From Deltaproteobacteria bacterium (lineage in GTDB: Bacteria > Desulfobacterota > Desulfomonilia > UBA1062), in NCBI GenBank assembly GCA_018434685.1, contig JAHDOV010000013.1:62001-126000 (forward strand): 64,000 nucleotides of DNA, in the 5' to 3' direction. Each line of letters opens with the position of its first letter. The stretch's first letter is position 1. Below, piece after piece: positions 27,766 through 37,883 of the stretch. A model generated the notes under the pieces. It did no database searches and was not told the DNA's origin. It worked only from the letters and a program-made list of their open reading frames with translations. The position numbers were made by a program, and so were the translations under genes.

Positions 27766-29481
27766 ATGTCGAGGGTTGTCGATACCGGAAAAATCAAGTC
27801 ATGCGCCCGGGGAGCCCGATGCAGCAACATAACACGGAGGGACTTCCTGGAAAAAGGAACAAGGTCAGCGGCAGCCCTTGCAATCGCAGCATCGCTGCCG
27901 GCATTCCCGTTCGGGTCCCTGGCTGCTGAAGACAGGTCATACGACCTCATCATCAGGAACGGCACGGTGTACGATGGCCTCTCCCCGGTTCCCAGGACTC
28001 TGGATATCGGCATCAAGGGTGACAGAATCATTGCCGTGGGCCACCTCCCGTCAACGGCCGTCAGGGTCATCGATGCAACGAACCTGATCGTCACCCCGGG
28101 CTTTATCGATGTGCACACTCACTGTGACCTGACGTTTTTGCTTGCAGGCTGGAAACGCCATCTCGCAGCGTTCATGCCCAGCTGGAAGGGGAATTACAAC
28201 TATCTCTACCAGGGAGTGACCACGGTGGTTTCCGGCAACTGCGGGATGGGCTTTGCAGACACGGACGAGTGGCTCAACAGGGTGGACGCGCTGGATTTCG
28301 GGACAAACGTGTACCACCTTGCCCCTCACGGGGTGATCAGGTGGGAGCTCTTCGGCGAAAACCAGCCCGGAACCTTGACCCCGCAGCAGCTCAGCATGCT
28401 TCAGCAGCGCGTCTCGGATGAGATGGAACAGGGCGCCCTCGGACTTTCTCTGGGCCTGGAATATTCCCCTGGAATCCTTTCGGAGACGTCCGAACTCATC
28501 GAACTGGCAAAGGTGGTCAGGAAGTATGACGGGCTGGTGACTATTCACCGGCGCGACGAAACCGGCAGGATTCACGAAGACGGGCAGCCGGGAACCGTAC
28601 GATCCACGCGGGAGACCATCGATATCGCCCAGGCTTCCGGTGTGCCGGTCCAGATCTCTCATATCAAGATCGGCAGGCCCTATAACGATGTGAGGCCGGA
28701 ACAGATTCTCGAGCTCATGGTACAGGCGAGGCAGCACGGACTCGATGTGACGGCCGACGCCTATCCCTATCCCTCGGCAAGCACCTACCTGACCTATCTT
28801 ATTCCAGACAGGTTCAAGGGGTATCAGGGCAGAGTGAAAAAGGAATTCAAGGCTGCGCCGGGCAGGCAGGAACTCGAAGGGGCGATCAGCCAGGTGTTCA
28901 CCTACCTCGGACCTGATGAGATCCTGGTGTCCCTGTACGATGGGGATTCCTCCTTCGAGGGCAGGAGCATCCAGGAGATCAGCGAAGAGACCGGAAAATC
29001 TCCCACCGTGTGCTTTGCCGACATGATCTGCGACGATCCACCGCCCATGGGCATATTCTTCATGATGAACATCGATGAGGTGAAGGAATTCATGAAGCCG
29101 GAGTTCGTCTTCACCGCTTCCGACGGCGCCACCGTACCCAAGGACATGACCATGCCTCACCCGCGCTTTTACGGGACGTTTCCGAGAAAGATCAGAGAGT
29201 TCGTGATCAGGGAGCACGTGATAGACCTTGGCCAGGCCATACGGTCCATGACCTCGCTGCCGGCAGAGAAATTCAGGATCAGGAACCGCGGTAAAATCCG
29301 GGAGGGGTACTTTGCCGATCTTGCGGTGATCGATCTGCATACCTTTTCCGATCATGCCACCTACCCTGATCCTCACCAGTATGCAACGGGCATCCGGCAC
29401 CTCCTGGTCAACGGCATCGTGAGCATTGATAACGGGGTGGCAACCGGGGACCGGGGCGGCAGGGCACTCAGGAGAAGTTGA
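27766..29481 (+). CDS. Tat-exported amidohydrolase, N-acyl-D-amino-acid deacylase type
   Basis: This 571-residue zinc hydrolase likely removes an acyl group from D-amino acids or a related cyclic amide. The N-terminus has a twin-arginine signal (TRRDFLEKGTRSAAA). The amidohydrolase barrel shows VHTHCDLTF (HxH metal site), GNCGMGF (the metal-binding Cys of D-aminoacylases), VTIHRRDE (His), QISHIKIG (His) and ASDGA (Asp). These are the family's metal ligands and catalytic Asp in order. AAGGGGG before the ATG sets the start. A large regulator gene follows 126 bases downstream on the same strand. Confidence 0.85.
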   Translation: MSRVVDTGKIKSCARGARCSNITRRDFLEKGTRSAAALAIAASLPAFPFGSLAAEDRSYDLIIRNGTVYDGLSPVPRTLDIGIKGDRIIAVGHLPSTAVRVIDATNLIVTPGFIDVHTHCDLTFLLAGWKRHLAAFMPSWKGNYNYLYQGVTTVVSGNCGMGFADTDEWLNRVDALDFGTNVYHLAPHGVIRWELFGENQPGTLTPQQLSMLQQRVSDEMEQGALGLSLGLEYSPGILSETSELIELAKVVRKYDGLVTIHRRDETGRIHEDGQPGTVRSTRETIDIAQASGVPVQISHIKIGRPYNDVRPEQILELMVQARQHGLDVTADAYPYPSASTYLTYLIPDRFKGYQGRVKKEFKAAPGRQELEGAISQVFTYLGPDEILVSLYDGDSSFEGRSIQEISEETGKSPTVCFADMICDDPPPMGIFFMMNIDEVKEFMKPEFVFTASDGATVPKDMTMPHPRFYGTFPRKIREFVIREHVIDLGQAIRSMTSLPAEKFRIRNRGKIREGYFADLAVIDLHTFSDHATYPDPHQYATGIRHLLVNGIVSIDNGVATGDRGGRALRRS

Positions 29482-29607
29482 TGCTCGATGAAAAACCGGA
29501 TCGCTCTGGATTTCAGGAGATATTCGATTAATAGTATAGGTTAGCATTCAAAATAACACTATGTACTGAGTAACCCCGGTTGCGTGCCATGTACTGAGAA
29601 GACAGGT

Positions 29608-32600
29608 ATGGTCAGGAACACTGCTCGTGGCGGAACACACCACGCCCTGGCAAAGGTTTCGCCCCCGGTCAGCATTCAGGCGTTGCCACGCTTAAAGCTC
29701 TTCGAGAAGCTCGAAAGCCTGCAGGCGCTGCAGACCATCTGGATCTCCTCTCCTGCCGGATCGGGCAAGACCACTCTCGTTTCCACCTATCTCGAAGAAA
29801 GAGAAATTCCCTGCCTGTGGTACCAGGTGGATGTGGGAGATGACGACCCGGCAACGCTTTTCTATTACCTCGGCCAGGCAGCCCACACCGCAGTGCCCCA
29901 TATACGCAAGGCCTTCCCTGCCCTCACCCCGGAATACCTCCTCGGCCTGCCCACCTTTACCCTGCGGTTCTTCGAAGACCTCTGCTGCCAACTCCTCTCC
30001 CCCCTTTCCCGATCCAGCATCGATCAACGGGGCAGAAATCCCGACCTGGTACTCGTCTTCGACAACTGCCACGAGGTGCCCGATGCATCACCGTTCCACA
30101 CCATAATCATGGCCGGGCTTGCCCGGATCCCCCCTCAGATCGGCGTCATCCTCATGAGCAGAACCTCTCCACCTCCTGCCTATGCAAGGCTCCTGGCCAA
30201 CGGCCAGATGGGCCTGCTCGGGTGGGACGATCTGAGGCTGACCAGAGAGGAGACAGAGAGGATCATCTGCATGAAATCCTTAGAGGCCCCTGCCCAGGAG
30301 ACCATAGATCACATTCACCGGGTCACCGATGGGTGGGCTGCAGGGATCACGCTCATGCTGGCCGAGATAAGACGCGAGGGCTTTCACGACATGATTTTTA
30401 CCGGCTCAACACCCGAAGAGATCATGTTCTATTTCGGTTCGGAACTCTTCGAGCGGCTGGATGCAGCCACGAAAGACTTCCTCCTGAAGGCAGCTTTCCT
30501 GCCCAAGATGACGCCTGCCATGGCACAGGACCTCACCGGGAATCCCGAGAGCGGCCGCATCCTCTCCGCCCTTCACCGGAACAATTTCTTCATCCACCGG
30601 CACTTTCAAGACGAGCCCGCATACGAATTCCATCCCCTGTTCCGGGAGTTTCTCATGCACAGGGCCCGCGAGACCTTCACCAGGGCTGAGCTTGAAACAG
30701 TGATGAGGTTTGCTTCGGGTGTTCTGGACAACGACGCTCAGATCGAGGCAGCCATGGACCTTCTCAAGGAGATATCCGGCTTCGAGGTCATGATCCCGAC
30801 CATCATCGAGCATGCCCCCGCACTCATCGAGCAAGGCCGGTACCGGATCCTGCAAAAATGGCTCGCATCAATACCGGATGACACCCTGGAAAAAAACCCC
30901 TGGCTCATGTACTGGAAAGGGGTTTCACTCCTGCCCTTCGACCCGGCCGAGGCAAAAACGGCCTTTGAACGTGCCTTCAGCCTGTTTTCTTCAACCGGTG
31001 ACACCACCGCCATGCTGATGTCAGTATCCGGCATCACCGAAGCCATACAGCTCTCATTTTCTGAATTCGCCCAGTACGATCCGTGGATCTCCGTGATTGA
31101 GAAACTTTTCAGTGTCATGGAATCAATCCCGTCAAAGGAACTCGAGGCACGGGTGCTCGATGGTATGGTAACGGCCCTGGTATTGAGACAACCGGATCAC
31201 CCGGATATCGAGGTGTGGGTCAGGAAGGCGGCCTCCCTGCTCCACCAGTCAATCCCCTTGACCATAAAGGCCCGTTTGATCCACGCCGTTCTCTTCTATT
31301 ACATTCTTCAATTCAATGTCGCCCAGATGGATTGTGTCTACGATCAATTGAAGGCAACCGTTGAATCCGAAGGTATTCCACCGGTGGCAGTGCTGCTGAT
31401 GTATCTCATGGAAGCCAATTATCACGTCATGAAGGCAAACCACGACGAGTGTCTGCGGGCAACGAGTGATGGTTTAAGAATAGCCGGCGAGAGCGGGATC
31501 CATATTCTGGACCATTTCTTTGTCTGTCATGCAGCAATGAGCTGCCTCAACGAGAATGATCTGTTAAAGGCTCAGGAAATAATCGCTCCACTCGCTGCAG
31601 ACTATACTCTCTTCAGCCCCTGGAAAAAGAAGGTGTACCACCAGGTGAAGGCACGGGAGGCTCTTCTGAAAGCAGATGGCAGTGAGGCCTGCTTCCATGC
31701 AGGCAAGACTTTGGAATTCATAAAAGAGCTCGGGTTCAAGGTTCATCTTCCAATCGGCTGCTACATGCTCGCCCAGGCGCTCCACATGACAGGTGCGCAC
31801 GATGAAGAGCGCCGCCGCATCGAAGAGAGTTACGAGGCTGTTCGGATCGTCGACAACAGTACCCATGCCTTCTATACCACCCTGCTGCAGGCAACCTGCT
31901 CCTTTGACCGGGGAGACGAGGCTTCAGGGTATGCACTCCTGAAGGAGGCATTCATCCTCGGCAGGGAACATGGACACCTCGGAACATATATGGACATCCC
32001 CGCCGAGACCGCGAGGCTGTGCATCCGGGCCATCGAGGCCGGAATCGAACCTGAGTATGCCCGCTGGCTCATAAGAAAGCGCAGGTTCACCCCCGACCCC
32101 CCACCCTGCCACCTCGAGGGCTGGCCATGGCCTGTGAAGATCTATACCCTGGGCAGGTTCTCGATCCTCATCGAGGATACGGAGCTCACGTTCTCGAAAA
32201 AGGCCCAGAAAAAACCCCTGGACGTGCTCAAGACCATGGTCTCCGGCGGCGGATCGAACATCTCGGACGCCTACGTGGCCGACCTGTTCTGGCCGGAGGC
32301 AGACGGCGATCAGGCTATGCAGGCCTTTGCCACCACCCTCCACCGCCTCCGCAGGCTTCTTGGCAGGCGCGATGCCGTCTCCCTCCAGAACGGGGTTCTC
32401 TCCCTCGACACCCATCTCTGCTGGATCGATGCCCGTGCCTTTGAATACCAGTTGAGCCGGGCCGAGGCCCTGTGGAAACAGGCATGCACCGAAGATGAGC
32501 TCGACAGGGCATGCGAGCCGGTATTTATTGCCCTCGAGCTCTACAAGGGGGAGTTTCTTCCGGATGACGACACGATCCCGGACGTGATCGCCATGCGGGA

Positions 32601-32892
32601 ATACCTGCACGCAAGATTCCTCAAGGCAGTGTACCGGCTCGGGGAGTGCCTGATAAAGACCCGGCAGTATGAGAAGGCCCGCCAGGCCATCGAACGCGGT
32701 CTCGATATCGATACCTGCGCAGAGGAACTCTATCGCCTCCTCATGACCTGCCTCCATGGCCAGGGTAAAAACACCGAGGCGCTGGGCGTGTTCGAACGCT
32801 GCAGGAGAACGCTCCGCGCCGAGCTCGATGCGACCCCTTCAGCAGATACCGAGACTCTGGCCAGGACACTGAGGACCGAGAAGACACACTAA
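29608..32892 (+). CDS. MalT-like STAND ATPase/TPR regulator with C-terminal BTAD domain
   Basis: This regulator of about 1094 residues has a P-loop STAND NTPase near the N-terminus, with Walker A SSPAGSGKTT and Walker B LVLVFDNCHE. A long helical TPR-like sensor arm (about 330-830) follows. The C-terminus combines a winged-helix segment (VKIYTLGRFSILIEDTEL) with a bacterial transcriptional activation domain (about 915-1090), as in SARP-type and some LuxR-like activators. ATP and an inducer would drive oligomerisation and DNA binding. I place the start at ATG 29608; a GTG at 29584 is possible. It may control its neighbours, since it sits between the amidohydrolase and a lipoprotein gene. Confidence 0.8.
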   Translation: MVRNTARGGTHHALAKVSPPVSIQALPRLKLFEKLESLQALQTIWISSPAGSGKTTLVSTYLEEREIPCLWYQVDVGDDDPATLFYYLGQAAHTAVPHIRKAFPALTPEYLLGLPTFTLRFFEDLCCQLLSPLSRSSIDQRGRNPDLVLVFDNCHEVPDASPFHTIIMAGLARIPPQIGVILMSRTSPPPAYARLLANGQMGLLGWDDLRLTREETERIICMKSLEAPAQETIDHIHRVTDGWAAGITLMLAEIRREGFHDMIFTGSTPEEIMFYFGSELFERLDAATKDFLLKAAFLPKMTPAMAQDLTGNPESGRILSALHRNNFFIHRHFQDEPAYEFHPLFREFLMHRARETFTRAELETVMRFASGVLDNDAQIEAAMDLLKEISGFEVMIPTIIEHAPALIEQGRYRILQKWLASIPDDTLEKNPWLMYWKGVSLLPFDPAEAKTAFERAFSLFSSTGDTTAMLMSVSGITEAIQLSFSEFAQYDPWISVIEKLFSVMESIPSKELEARVLDGMVTALVLRQPDHPDIEVWVRKAASLLHQSIPLTIKARLIHAVLFYYILQFNVAQMDCVYDQLKATVESEGIPPVAVLLMYLMEANYHVMKANHDECLRATSDGLRIAGESGIHILDHFFVCHAAMSCLNENDLLKAQEIIAPLAADYTLFSPWKKKVYHQVKAREALLKADGSEACFHAGKTLEFIKELGFKVHLPIGCYMLAQALHMTGAHDEERRRIEESYEAVRIVDNSTHAFYTTLLQATCSFDRGDEASGYALLKEAFILGREHGHLGTYMDIPAETARLCIRAIEAGIEPEYARWLIRKRRFTPDPPPCHLEGWPWPVKIYTLGRFSILIEDTELTFSKKAQKKPLDVLKTMVSGGGSNISDAYVADLFWPEADGDQAMQAFATTLHRLRRLLGRRDAVSLQNGVLSLDTHLCWIDARAFEYQLSRAEALWKQACTEDELDRACEPVFIALELYKGEFLPDDDTIPDVIAMREYLHARFLKAVYRLGECLIKTRQYEKARQAIERGLDIDTCAEELYRLLMTCLHGQGKNTEALGVFERCRRTLRAELDATPSADTETLARTLRTEKTH

Positions 32893-32934
32893 TCCATCAA
32901 TATCAGAACAATTATTCATCGAAAGCAGCGATCA

Positions 32935-32969
32935 TGTAACCCCTCGTGTAAGGACCGTGTAACCCCTCG
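32935..32969. repeat. Direct repeat TGTAACCCCTCG, two copies
   Basis: TGTAACCCCTCG occurs at 32935-32946 and 32958-32969, 23 bases apart, just after the regulator gene and about 225 bases before the lipoprotein start. Two half-sites about two helical turns apart resemble a regulator binding site. The rest of 32893-33194 shows no gene. Confidence 0.4.
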
Positions 32970-33194
32970 GTGCCCCTGCCAGGGGTCAGAGTACGCATAA
33001 GACCGTATCTCAGGGATTTTATCCCGAAAGCCCCATCTGTCCTCATTCTACGGACGTCCCTGCCTTATCCGGGAGATGTGCACCCGATCTGTACCCCCTC
33101 CTCCCCTAAAATCGAGGCCATGATGAACAAAGGCGGTTTCCCTCAGGGTCATAAAAGATGTTCCCCCTGGCAGAGGCTGGGAAAGGAGGACGTT

Positions 33195-33548
33195 ATGAAG
33201 GCAATAAGAATTCACAAGGCGCTGCTCGTGGCCTGTATCGCATTCATCGCTCTGTATGGCTGCGCAACCACCGGTATGTATGCCCCTTCCAGCCAGGTCG
33301 GGTCCGGATCGAATTACCTGGGTGATATCTCCTCTGTCACAGCCCAGCGCTTTGATGACAGCACTACCGGGGCAGACGAGGGTGTCGGGGAAGAGATGCT
33401 GATCCCCGCTGCGCTGGCCTATGTCTTCTCGCCCTACCTGACGGCGGCGGCAGCGGTCATGGTGAATTCCACCATCGGCATGATCGGCGATGCACTCATC
33501 CCCGATGATGAAGGCTCTGCCGTCATCGATCTGGCAGGGACAGAATAA
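33195..33548 (+). CDS. Small predicted lipoprotein
   Basis: This 117-residue protein starts at the ATG after GAAAGGAGG. It has an N-terminal signal with a lipobox (ALYGC, Cys23) followed by ATTGM, so it is likely lipid-anchored. The remainder is low-complexity, with a hydrophobic Ala/Val segment (about 71-96). No family is recognised. It lies downstream of the BTAD regulator and its direct repeats. Confidence 0.65.
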   Translation: MKAIRIHKALLVACIAFIALYGCATTGMYAPSSQVGSGSNYLGDISSVTAQRFDDSTTGADEGVGEEMLIPAALAYVFSPYLTAAAAVMVNSTIGMIGDALIPDDEGSAVIDLAGTE

Positions 33549-33663
33549 AGATCGATGGAGTATTCACGCAGCACGGTCCTGACAGAAGGCCGGAAAGAAT
33601 CCCCGCACAGCGGATCTCTCCCCGGCCTCTTTCTGACATAAGGTACACATCGTTCAATTACGC

Positions 33664-34040
33664 TCAGGATCTCTTTTCATTCCCCTCCTGAAAAGACAGA
33701 TCATCCCCCATCTGGAGCTTCAGCTTCTCGAACTCACCCAGGTCCCACTGCAGGTCCATTTCTTCAAACATAACACGGGCCTTTTCAAGGTATTCCTCGG
33801 CCTTGAGGCCGTCCAGTTCTTTGTGCTTGCTCCTGGGCTCCAGCAGTCGCCCATGAACGTGTCGATGGTGCCTCCGTGCTGCTCGATGCACTCACCCATG
33901 AAGCGAAAGCACTCGTTCATGATCTCGCTCACCTCTTCCGGGTCCAGCCTCTCGCTCATGGCCGTGAACCCACAGATGTCGGCGAACATCACGGTGACGA
34001 GCCTGCGTTCGGACTCAATGGTCGGCGTGATCTCGCTCAT
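33664..34040 (-). pseudogene. Remnant of a class III nucleotidyl cyclase/TPR protein with internal deletion
   Basis: The first part (34040 to about 33840) encodes ESERRLVTVMFADICGFTAM through FMGDC, nearly identical to the start of the intact neighbour at 34142-37297. The frame then breaks. In another frame the text resumes as a typical C-terminal TPR end (EEYLEKARVMFEEMDLQW, ending at 33664). About a thousand codons, including the rest of the cyclase, the ATPase and most of the TPR arm, are missing. The C-terminal remnant differs from the neighbour's end, so the ancestor was a paralogue. A good AAGGAGAAG ribosome site remains before its ATG. Confidence 0.75.
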
Positions 34041-34141
34041 GACTTCTCCTTCATCCGCTATCGCGAGTCCCCCTGCCCGAGGTCATGAATGCACGATACA
34101 AGGTGTTCGCCAAAGCAGGGTATCGCGGCTGGCAGCCGCCC

Positions 34142-37100
34142 CTACAGGGTCTCCATCCTCTTTCGTGCCTCCTGGGCACGGGCAAGCCAGCAGCTCTTCG
34201 GGGTTACGTTCATCTCGTGAAAGATGGCCTCCGATTTCTTCAGGTGCGCCAGCGCCTCCTCCTTCATGCCGGCATCGGTATAGAGTTCTCCAAGACAGAG
34301 ATGCGCCAGAGCTTCTGAGGAAACCAGGCCCAGTTCCTGTGCGATCGTCAAGCCCTGCAGGATATACTCATGAGCCTCATCAAAATGTTGCATCCCCTCT
34401 TCCCGCAGTATCCAACCGAATGAAACAAGGAATTTTCCCTCGTAACCTTTTTGATGATATGTCCGGGATAGTTCCACGGCCTGGGTAATATATTTCCTGG
34501 CCTTTTCGAAATCACGTTGTGCTGCATAAATTAATGCCAAATCTCTATAGAGAATAGTGAGCGTCACTGGTAAGCTAAGACTCTCGGCGAGTTCGACCGA
34601 TTTTTCCGCATGGCGTTGTGCCTGACTATAATCGCCGGTAATATAATATCCTTCACTCAGGATTAAATATCCAAACCCCACCATCAATGGCGATCCGGTC
34701 TTTTCAAAACAGTCCAAGGATTTCGCTGCATGGTGGAGACAACTGTCTGCATCACCTTCCTGATACGACAGGACAGCGTGCCCCATTTCCACGAAACCGA
34801 TCCCGAACTTATCATCGATGGCAGAGGCATTCTGAATGCCCTTTTCGTATAAGGTCTTCCCCTTCTCAAGTCTGCCGAGCCAGGCATGTGCCATGAGACA
34901 GTATCCGCTGAGCTGTGAATACACATTTATACCGCCAATAAAAAGATCCTTTGCACGATTCTTGTCCTCTAGGAGTTGAATAGCTTTTCCAGTGATCTCC
35001 GCCAATTTCCTGTAGTCGCCCGAGAACCAGCAGGTAACTGAGACATCCATGGCGCATTGGGCCAGGACATCGATGGCCTCTATCTTTTCCGCTGTTATGA
35101 AGCACTTTTCCATGTACTCCATGGCGAGAACAGAATCTCCCTTGAGCGTATGGTAGTGCCCCAGCATGTTGTATGCCGTGGCGAGGCTCTTGTCGTCTCC
35201 AGCCTCCCGGGCGAGTTTCTCCTGGTCTTCAAGCATCTCCCTGCTTCCCTCAGGGTACCCGAGCACCATGAGGGTCGCTGCGAGGTTTTCAAGAAGCTCT
35301 CCCTTTTCCTGTCTGTTTTCCATGGTATCGGGCCGTGCATCGACGATCCGCACGGCCTCTCTGTAGAGCCTGACCGCCTCCCAGTTGGAGAATTTTTTTG
35401 CAGCCTTGTCTGCCGAGCGTTTCAGGTATTTGAGCGCCTTGTCCTGGTTGCTGCTGAGGGAATAATGGTAGGCGAGCATCTCGTAGAATTCCTCCAGCCG
35501 GTCTGCATAGAGCTGCTCGATGGCCCGGCCCACCTGCCCGTGGAGCTCCCTCCTCTTCTTGAACAGGAGACCGGCATAGGCAACCTCCTGGGTGAGGGCA
35601 TGCTTGAAGATGTACTCCAGCTCGGGGAAGATGCACTTCTCATAGATGAGCTCGAGCTCCTGCAGGTTCATCAGCAGGGTTTTCAGCCCTGCACGCAGAC
35701 TGGTGACGTTCTCCAGGACACGGTACGCAAACTCCCTGCCGATGACCGAGGCCACCTGCACGACCTGCCTGAGGTTTTCCTCCAGGCGGTCAAGCCGGGC
35801 TGCGATGATGCCCTGGATCGTTTCGGGCACCTGAATCGCCTGCGAGATGCCGGAGAGTGAATACCTGTTCCCCTCCTTGACGATAAGACTGTTTTCCACA
35901 AGATTGCAGGTGAGCTCCTCCATGAACAGGGGATTGCCTGCAGCCCTTTCAACGATGAGGTCGATCAGTTCTGGTGCCACCTCTCCGCCGGCAAGGATCG
36001 CCCGGACCAGTTCCTCGCTCGACTTTTTCTGGAGCTGACCCACTCTGACCTGGGTGTAGTAGGTCTTGCTCACCCAGGCGGGTGTGTATTCCGGCCGGTA
36101 CAGGAGGATGAGAAGAATCCGTGCACCCGGCAGGAAATTGATCAGGTAGGAAAGGAATTCTTCCGAGGTCCTGTCTATCCAGTGAAGGTCTTCCACGACT
36201 ATGATTAGCGGCCCTGCCTGGCTCTGGGCAAATAACAAGAGCCTGATGGCCTCGAATATTCTCTCTCTCCGTACCCGCGGCTCCAGGTCGCGATATGTCT
36301 CATCCTCCACGGGCAGGGAAAATACCTCATGAATCGGGGGTTCGATATCTTCTGGGATTGTATTGAGTGCCTCTATTCGAGCATTGATTTTTGCCTTGAT
36401 TCGAGCCTCTGTATCGTCTTCTCGAATCTCGAAGTAATCTTTCAAGATATCCAGAACAGGGAGGTAGGCGATCGCTTCACCATAGTGCAGGCATCCTCCT
36501 TCGAGACAGAGGTATTCATTGGGAGGGAGAGCTCCTCTGAACTCGCAAACCAGCCTGCTTTTCCCAACTCCAGGCTCACCCACCACCCCCACCACCTGGC
36601 CGTGGCACTGCTCCACTTCGTCGAGGCATTCCGCGAGTTGGCCGATTTCCGGGCTTCTCCCCACAAACGGGGTCAACCCCTTGTACAGGCAGGCATCGAC
36701 CCTGGTTTTCACCTGCCTGGTACCGAGCACCCTGCAGGCCAGGACCGGGTGCTCCCTGCCCTTGACCTGAATTTCCCCCAGAGGCTCGAAGGCGAAGTAT
36801 CCCGCTGTCAGCCGGCAGGTGTTCTCGGCCGCCACAACAGTGCCTGGACCTGCAGCATCCGCGAGCCTCGAGGCCAGGTTCACGGTATCTCCCATGACCG
36901 TGAAATCCTGTCTGGTATCGCTCCCCATCATCCCGGCGATGACCGGACCGGTGTTGATCCCGATGTGGATATCCAGCGGATGAGGCAGGTTCCTCTCACG
37001 ATTGAACACCTGGATGCTGTTTCTCAGTTCCAGGGCGGTATCGATGGCCCTGTGGGGGGCATCTTCGAGCGCCCTGCGAGCGCCGAACAGGGCCATCACG

Positions 37101-37297
37101 CAATCGCCCATGAACTTGTCGATGCTGCCGCCGTGCCGCTCGATGCACTCCCCCATCAGGCGGAAGCACTCATTCATGATCTCGCTCAGCTCTTCCGGGT
37201 CCAGCTTCTCGCTCATGGCCGTGAACCCACAGATGTCGGCAAACATCACCGTGACGAGCCTGCGCTCGGACTCCATGGAGATCGTGTCTTCGCTCAT
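34142..37297 (-). CDS. Class III adenylate/guanylate cyclase fused to AAA-type ATPase and TPR arm
   Basis: This 1051-residue soluble signalling protein has a class III cyclase at about 12-190, with FADICGFT and FMGDCVMALFG (the two metal Asp) and VMGDTVNLASR (Asn/Arg transition-state residues), so it looks catalytically competent. A P-loop NTPase follows with GRSPEIGQL, GEPGVGKSRLV and LIIVVEDLHWID. About 400 residues of TPR-like helices end the protein. Such proteins are thought to couple ligand sensing by the arm to cyclase output. It is followed by a gutted paralogue 101 bases downstream. A GAGGGA ribosome site precedes the ATG. Confidence 0.85.
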   Translation of the reverse strand: MSEDTISMESERRLVTVMFADICGFTAMSEKLDPEELSEIMNECFRLMGECIERHGGSIDKFMGDCVMALFGARRALEDAPHRAIDTALELRNSIQVFNRERNLPHPLDIHIGINTGPVIAGMMGSDTRQDFTVMGDTVNLASRLADAAGPGTVVAAENTCRLTAGYFAFEPLGEIQVKGREHPVLACRVLGTRQVKTRVDACLYKGLTPFVGRSPEIGQLAECLDEVEQCHGQVVGVVGEPGVGKSRLVCEFRGALPPNEYLCLEGGCLHYGEAIAYLPVLDILKDYFEIREDDTEARIKAKINARIEALNTIPEDIEPPIHEVFSLPVEDETYRDLEPRVRRERIFEAIRLLLFAQSQAGPLIIVVEDLHWIDRTSEEFLSYLINFLPGARILLILLYRPEYTPAWVSKTYYTQVRVGQLQKKSSEELVRAILAGGEVAPELIDLIVERAAGNPLFMEELTCNLVENSLIVKEGNRYSLSGISQAIQVPETIQGIIAARLDRLEENLRQVVQVASVIGREFAYRVLENVTSLRAGLKTLLMNLQELELIYEKCIFPELEYIFKHALTQEVAYAGLLFKKRRELHGQVGRAIEQLYADRLEEFYEMLAYHYSLSSNQDKALKYLKRSADKAAKKFSNWEAVRLYREAVRIVDARPDTMENRQEKGELLENLAATLMVLGYPEGSREMLEDQEKLAREAGDDKSLATAYNMLGHYHTLKGDSVLAMEYMEKCFITAEKIEAIDVLAQCAMDVSVTCWFSGDYRKLAEITGKAIQLLEDKNRAKDLFIGGINVYSQLSGYCLMAHAWLGRLEKGKTLYEKGIQNASAIDDKFGIGFVEMGHAVLSYQEGDADSCLHHAAKSLDCFEKTGSPLMVGFGYLILSEGYYITGDYSQAQRHAEKSVELAESLSLPVTLTILYRDLALIYAAQRDFEKARKYITQAVELSRTYHQKGYEGKFLVSFGWILREEGMQHFDEAHEYILQGLTIAQELGLVSSEALAHLCLGELYTDAGMKEEALAHLKKSEAIFHEMNVTPKSCWLARAQEARKRMETL

Positions 37298-37883
37298 GAA
37301 GAGTCCCTCATGGGTATCGTTCTATCGTAACGCTCTCTTCTCCCTGGTGCTCTCCACGTGAAGCGCTGAAAATACTGTCCGTCTCTGAAGCACCGACAGG
37401 TGCGGTGCTTTCGTGCAACCGCTGTCGATTCCGCGCCGGCAGAAAGAAGAGAACATGAAATAACCAAGTGATACCAGTGCAGGAATATCTTTGATGTGCC
37501 AATAACTGATGAGGTATTCTAAAAATTATCAAGCTATATAGTATCAGGGAAAACCAGGAAATCAAGTGCCACGCACAGATACGATGAGAATCATGAGCGT
37601 ATTGATCATTGTCGTGGTGAAATCGTCATTCTTCGCGGTTCACTCACACTAATCCCCCTCAGAGGCCACGGTGCCCTCATGGACAGGTTGATTTCTCTCA
37701 GGACGAAGTTATTATGTATCGCAGTTCCCTAGGGGCACGTTGACTCACCCCTGTGTTCATAAGGGCATAAGCATCGGTTTTTACATCTTTTCACCAGGTA
37801 GTTCTTCAACCGGGAAACGTCTTCGCGATCTGATCAGACCATGGGACACCCGTATAGAGAGACAAAGGGAGGGACCAGAAACC
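37298..37883. other. Intergenic region between divergent cyclase and flavoprotein genes
   Basis: This 586-base stretch has no convincing gene. It holds the hairpin AAGCACCG/CGGTGCTT (37388-37395, 37403-37410) with a 7-base loop, and an AT-rich stretch around 37520-37550. A promoter for the flavoprotein operon is listed separately. Confidence 0.5.
37688..37715 (+). promoter_or_regulatory. Candidate promoter of the flavoprotein/ferredoxin/ATC-hydrolase operon
   Basis: TTGATT (37688-37693), a 16-base spacer and TATTAT (37710-37715) give a good sigma-70 match. The leader to the ATG at 37884 would be about 160 nt. It contains AGGGG/CCCCT (about 37731-37752), a possible small hairpin. Confidence 0.45.
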
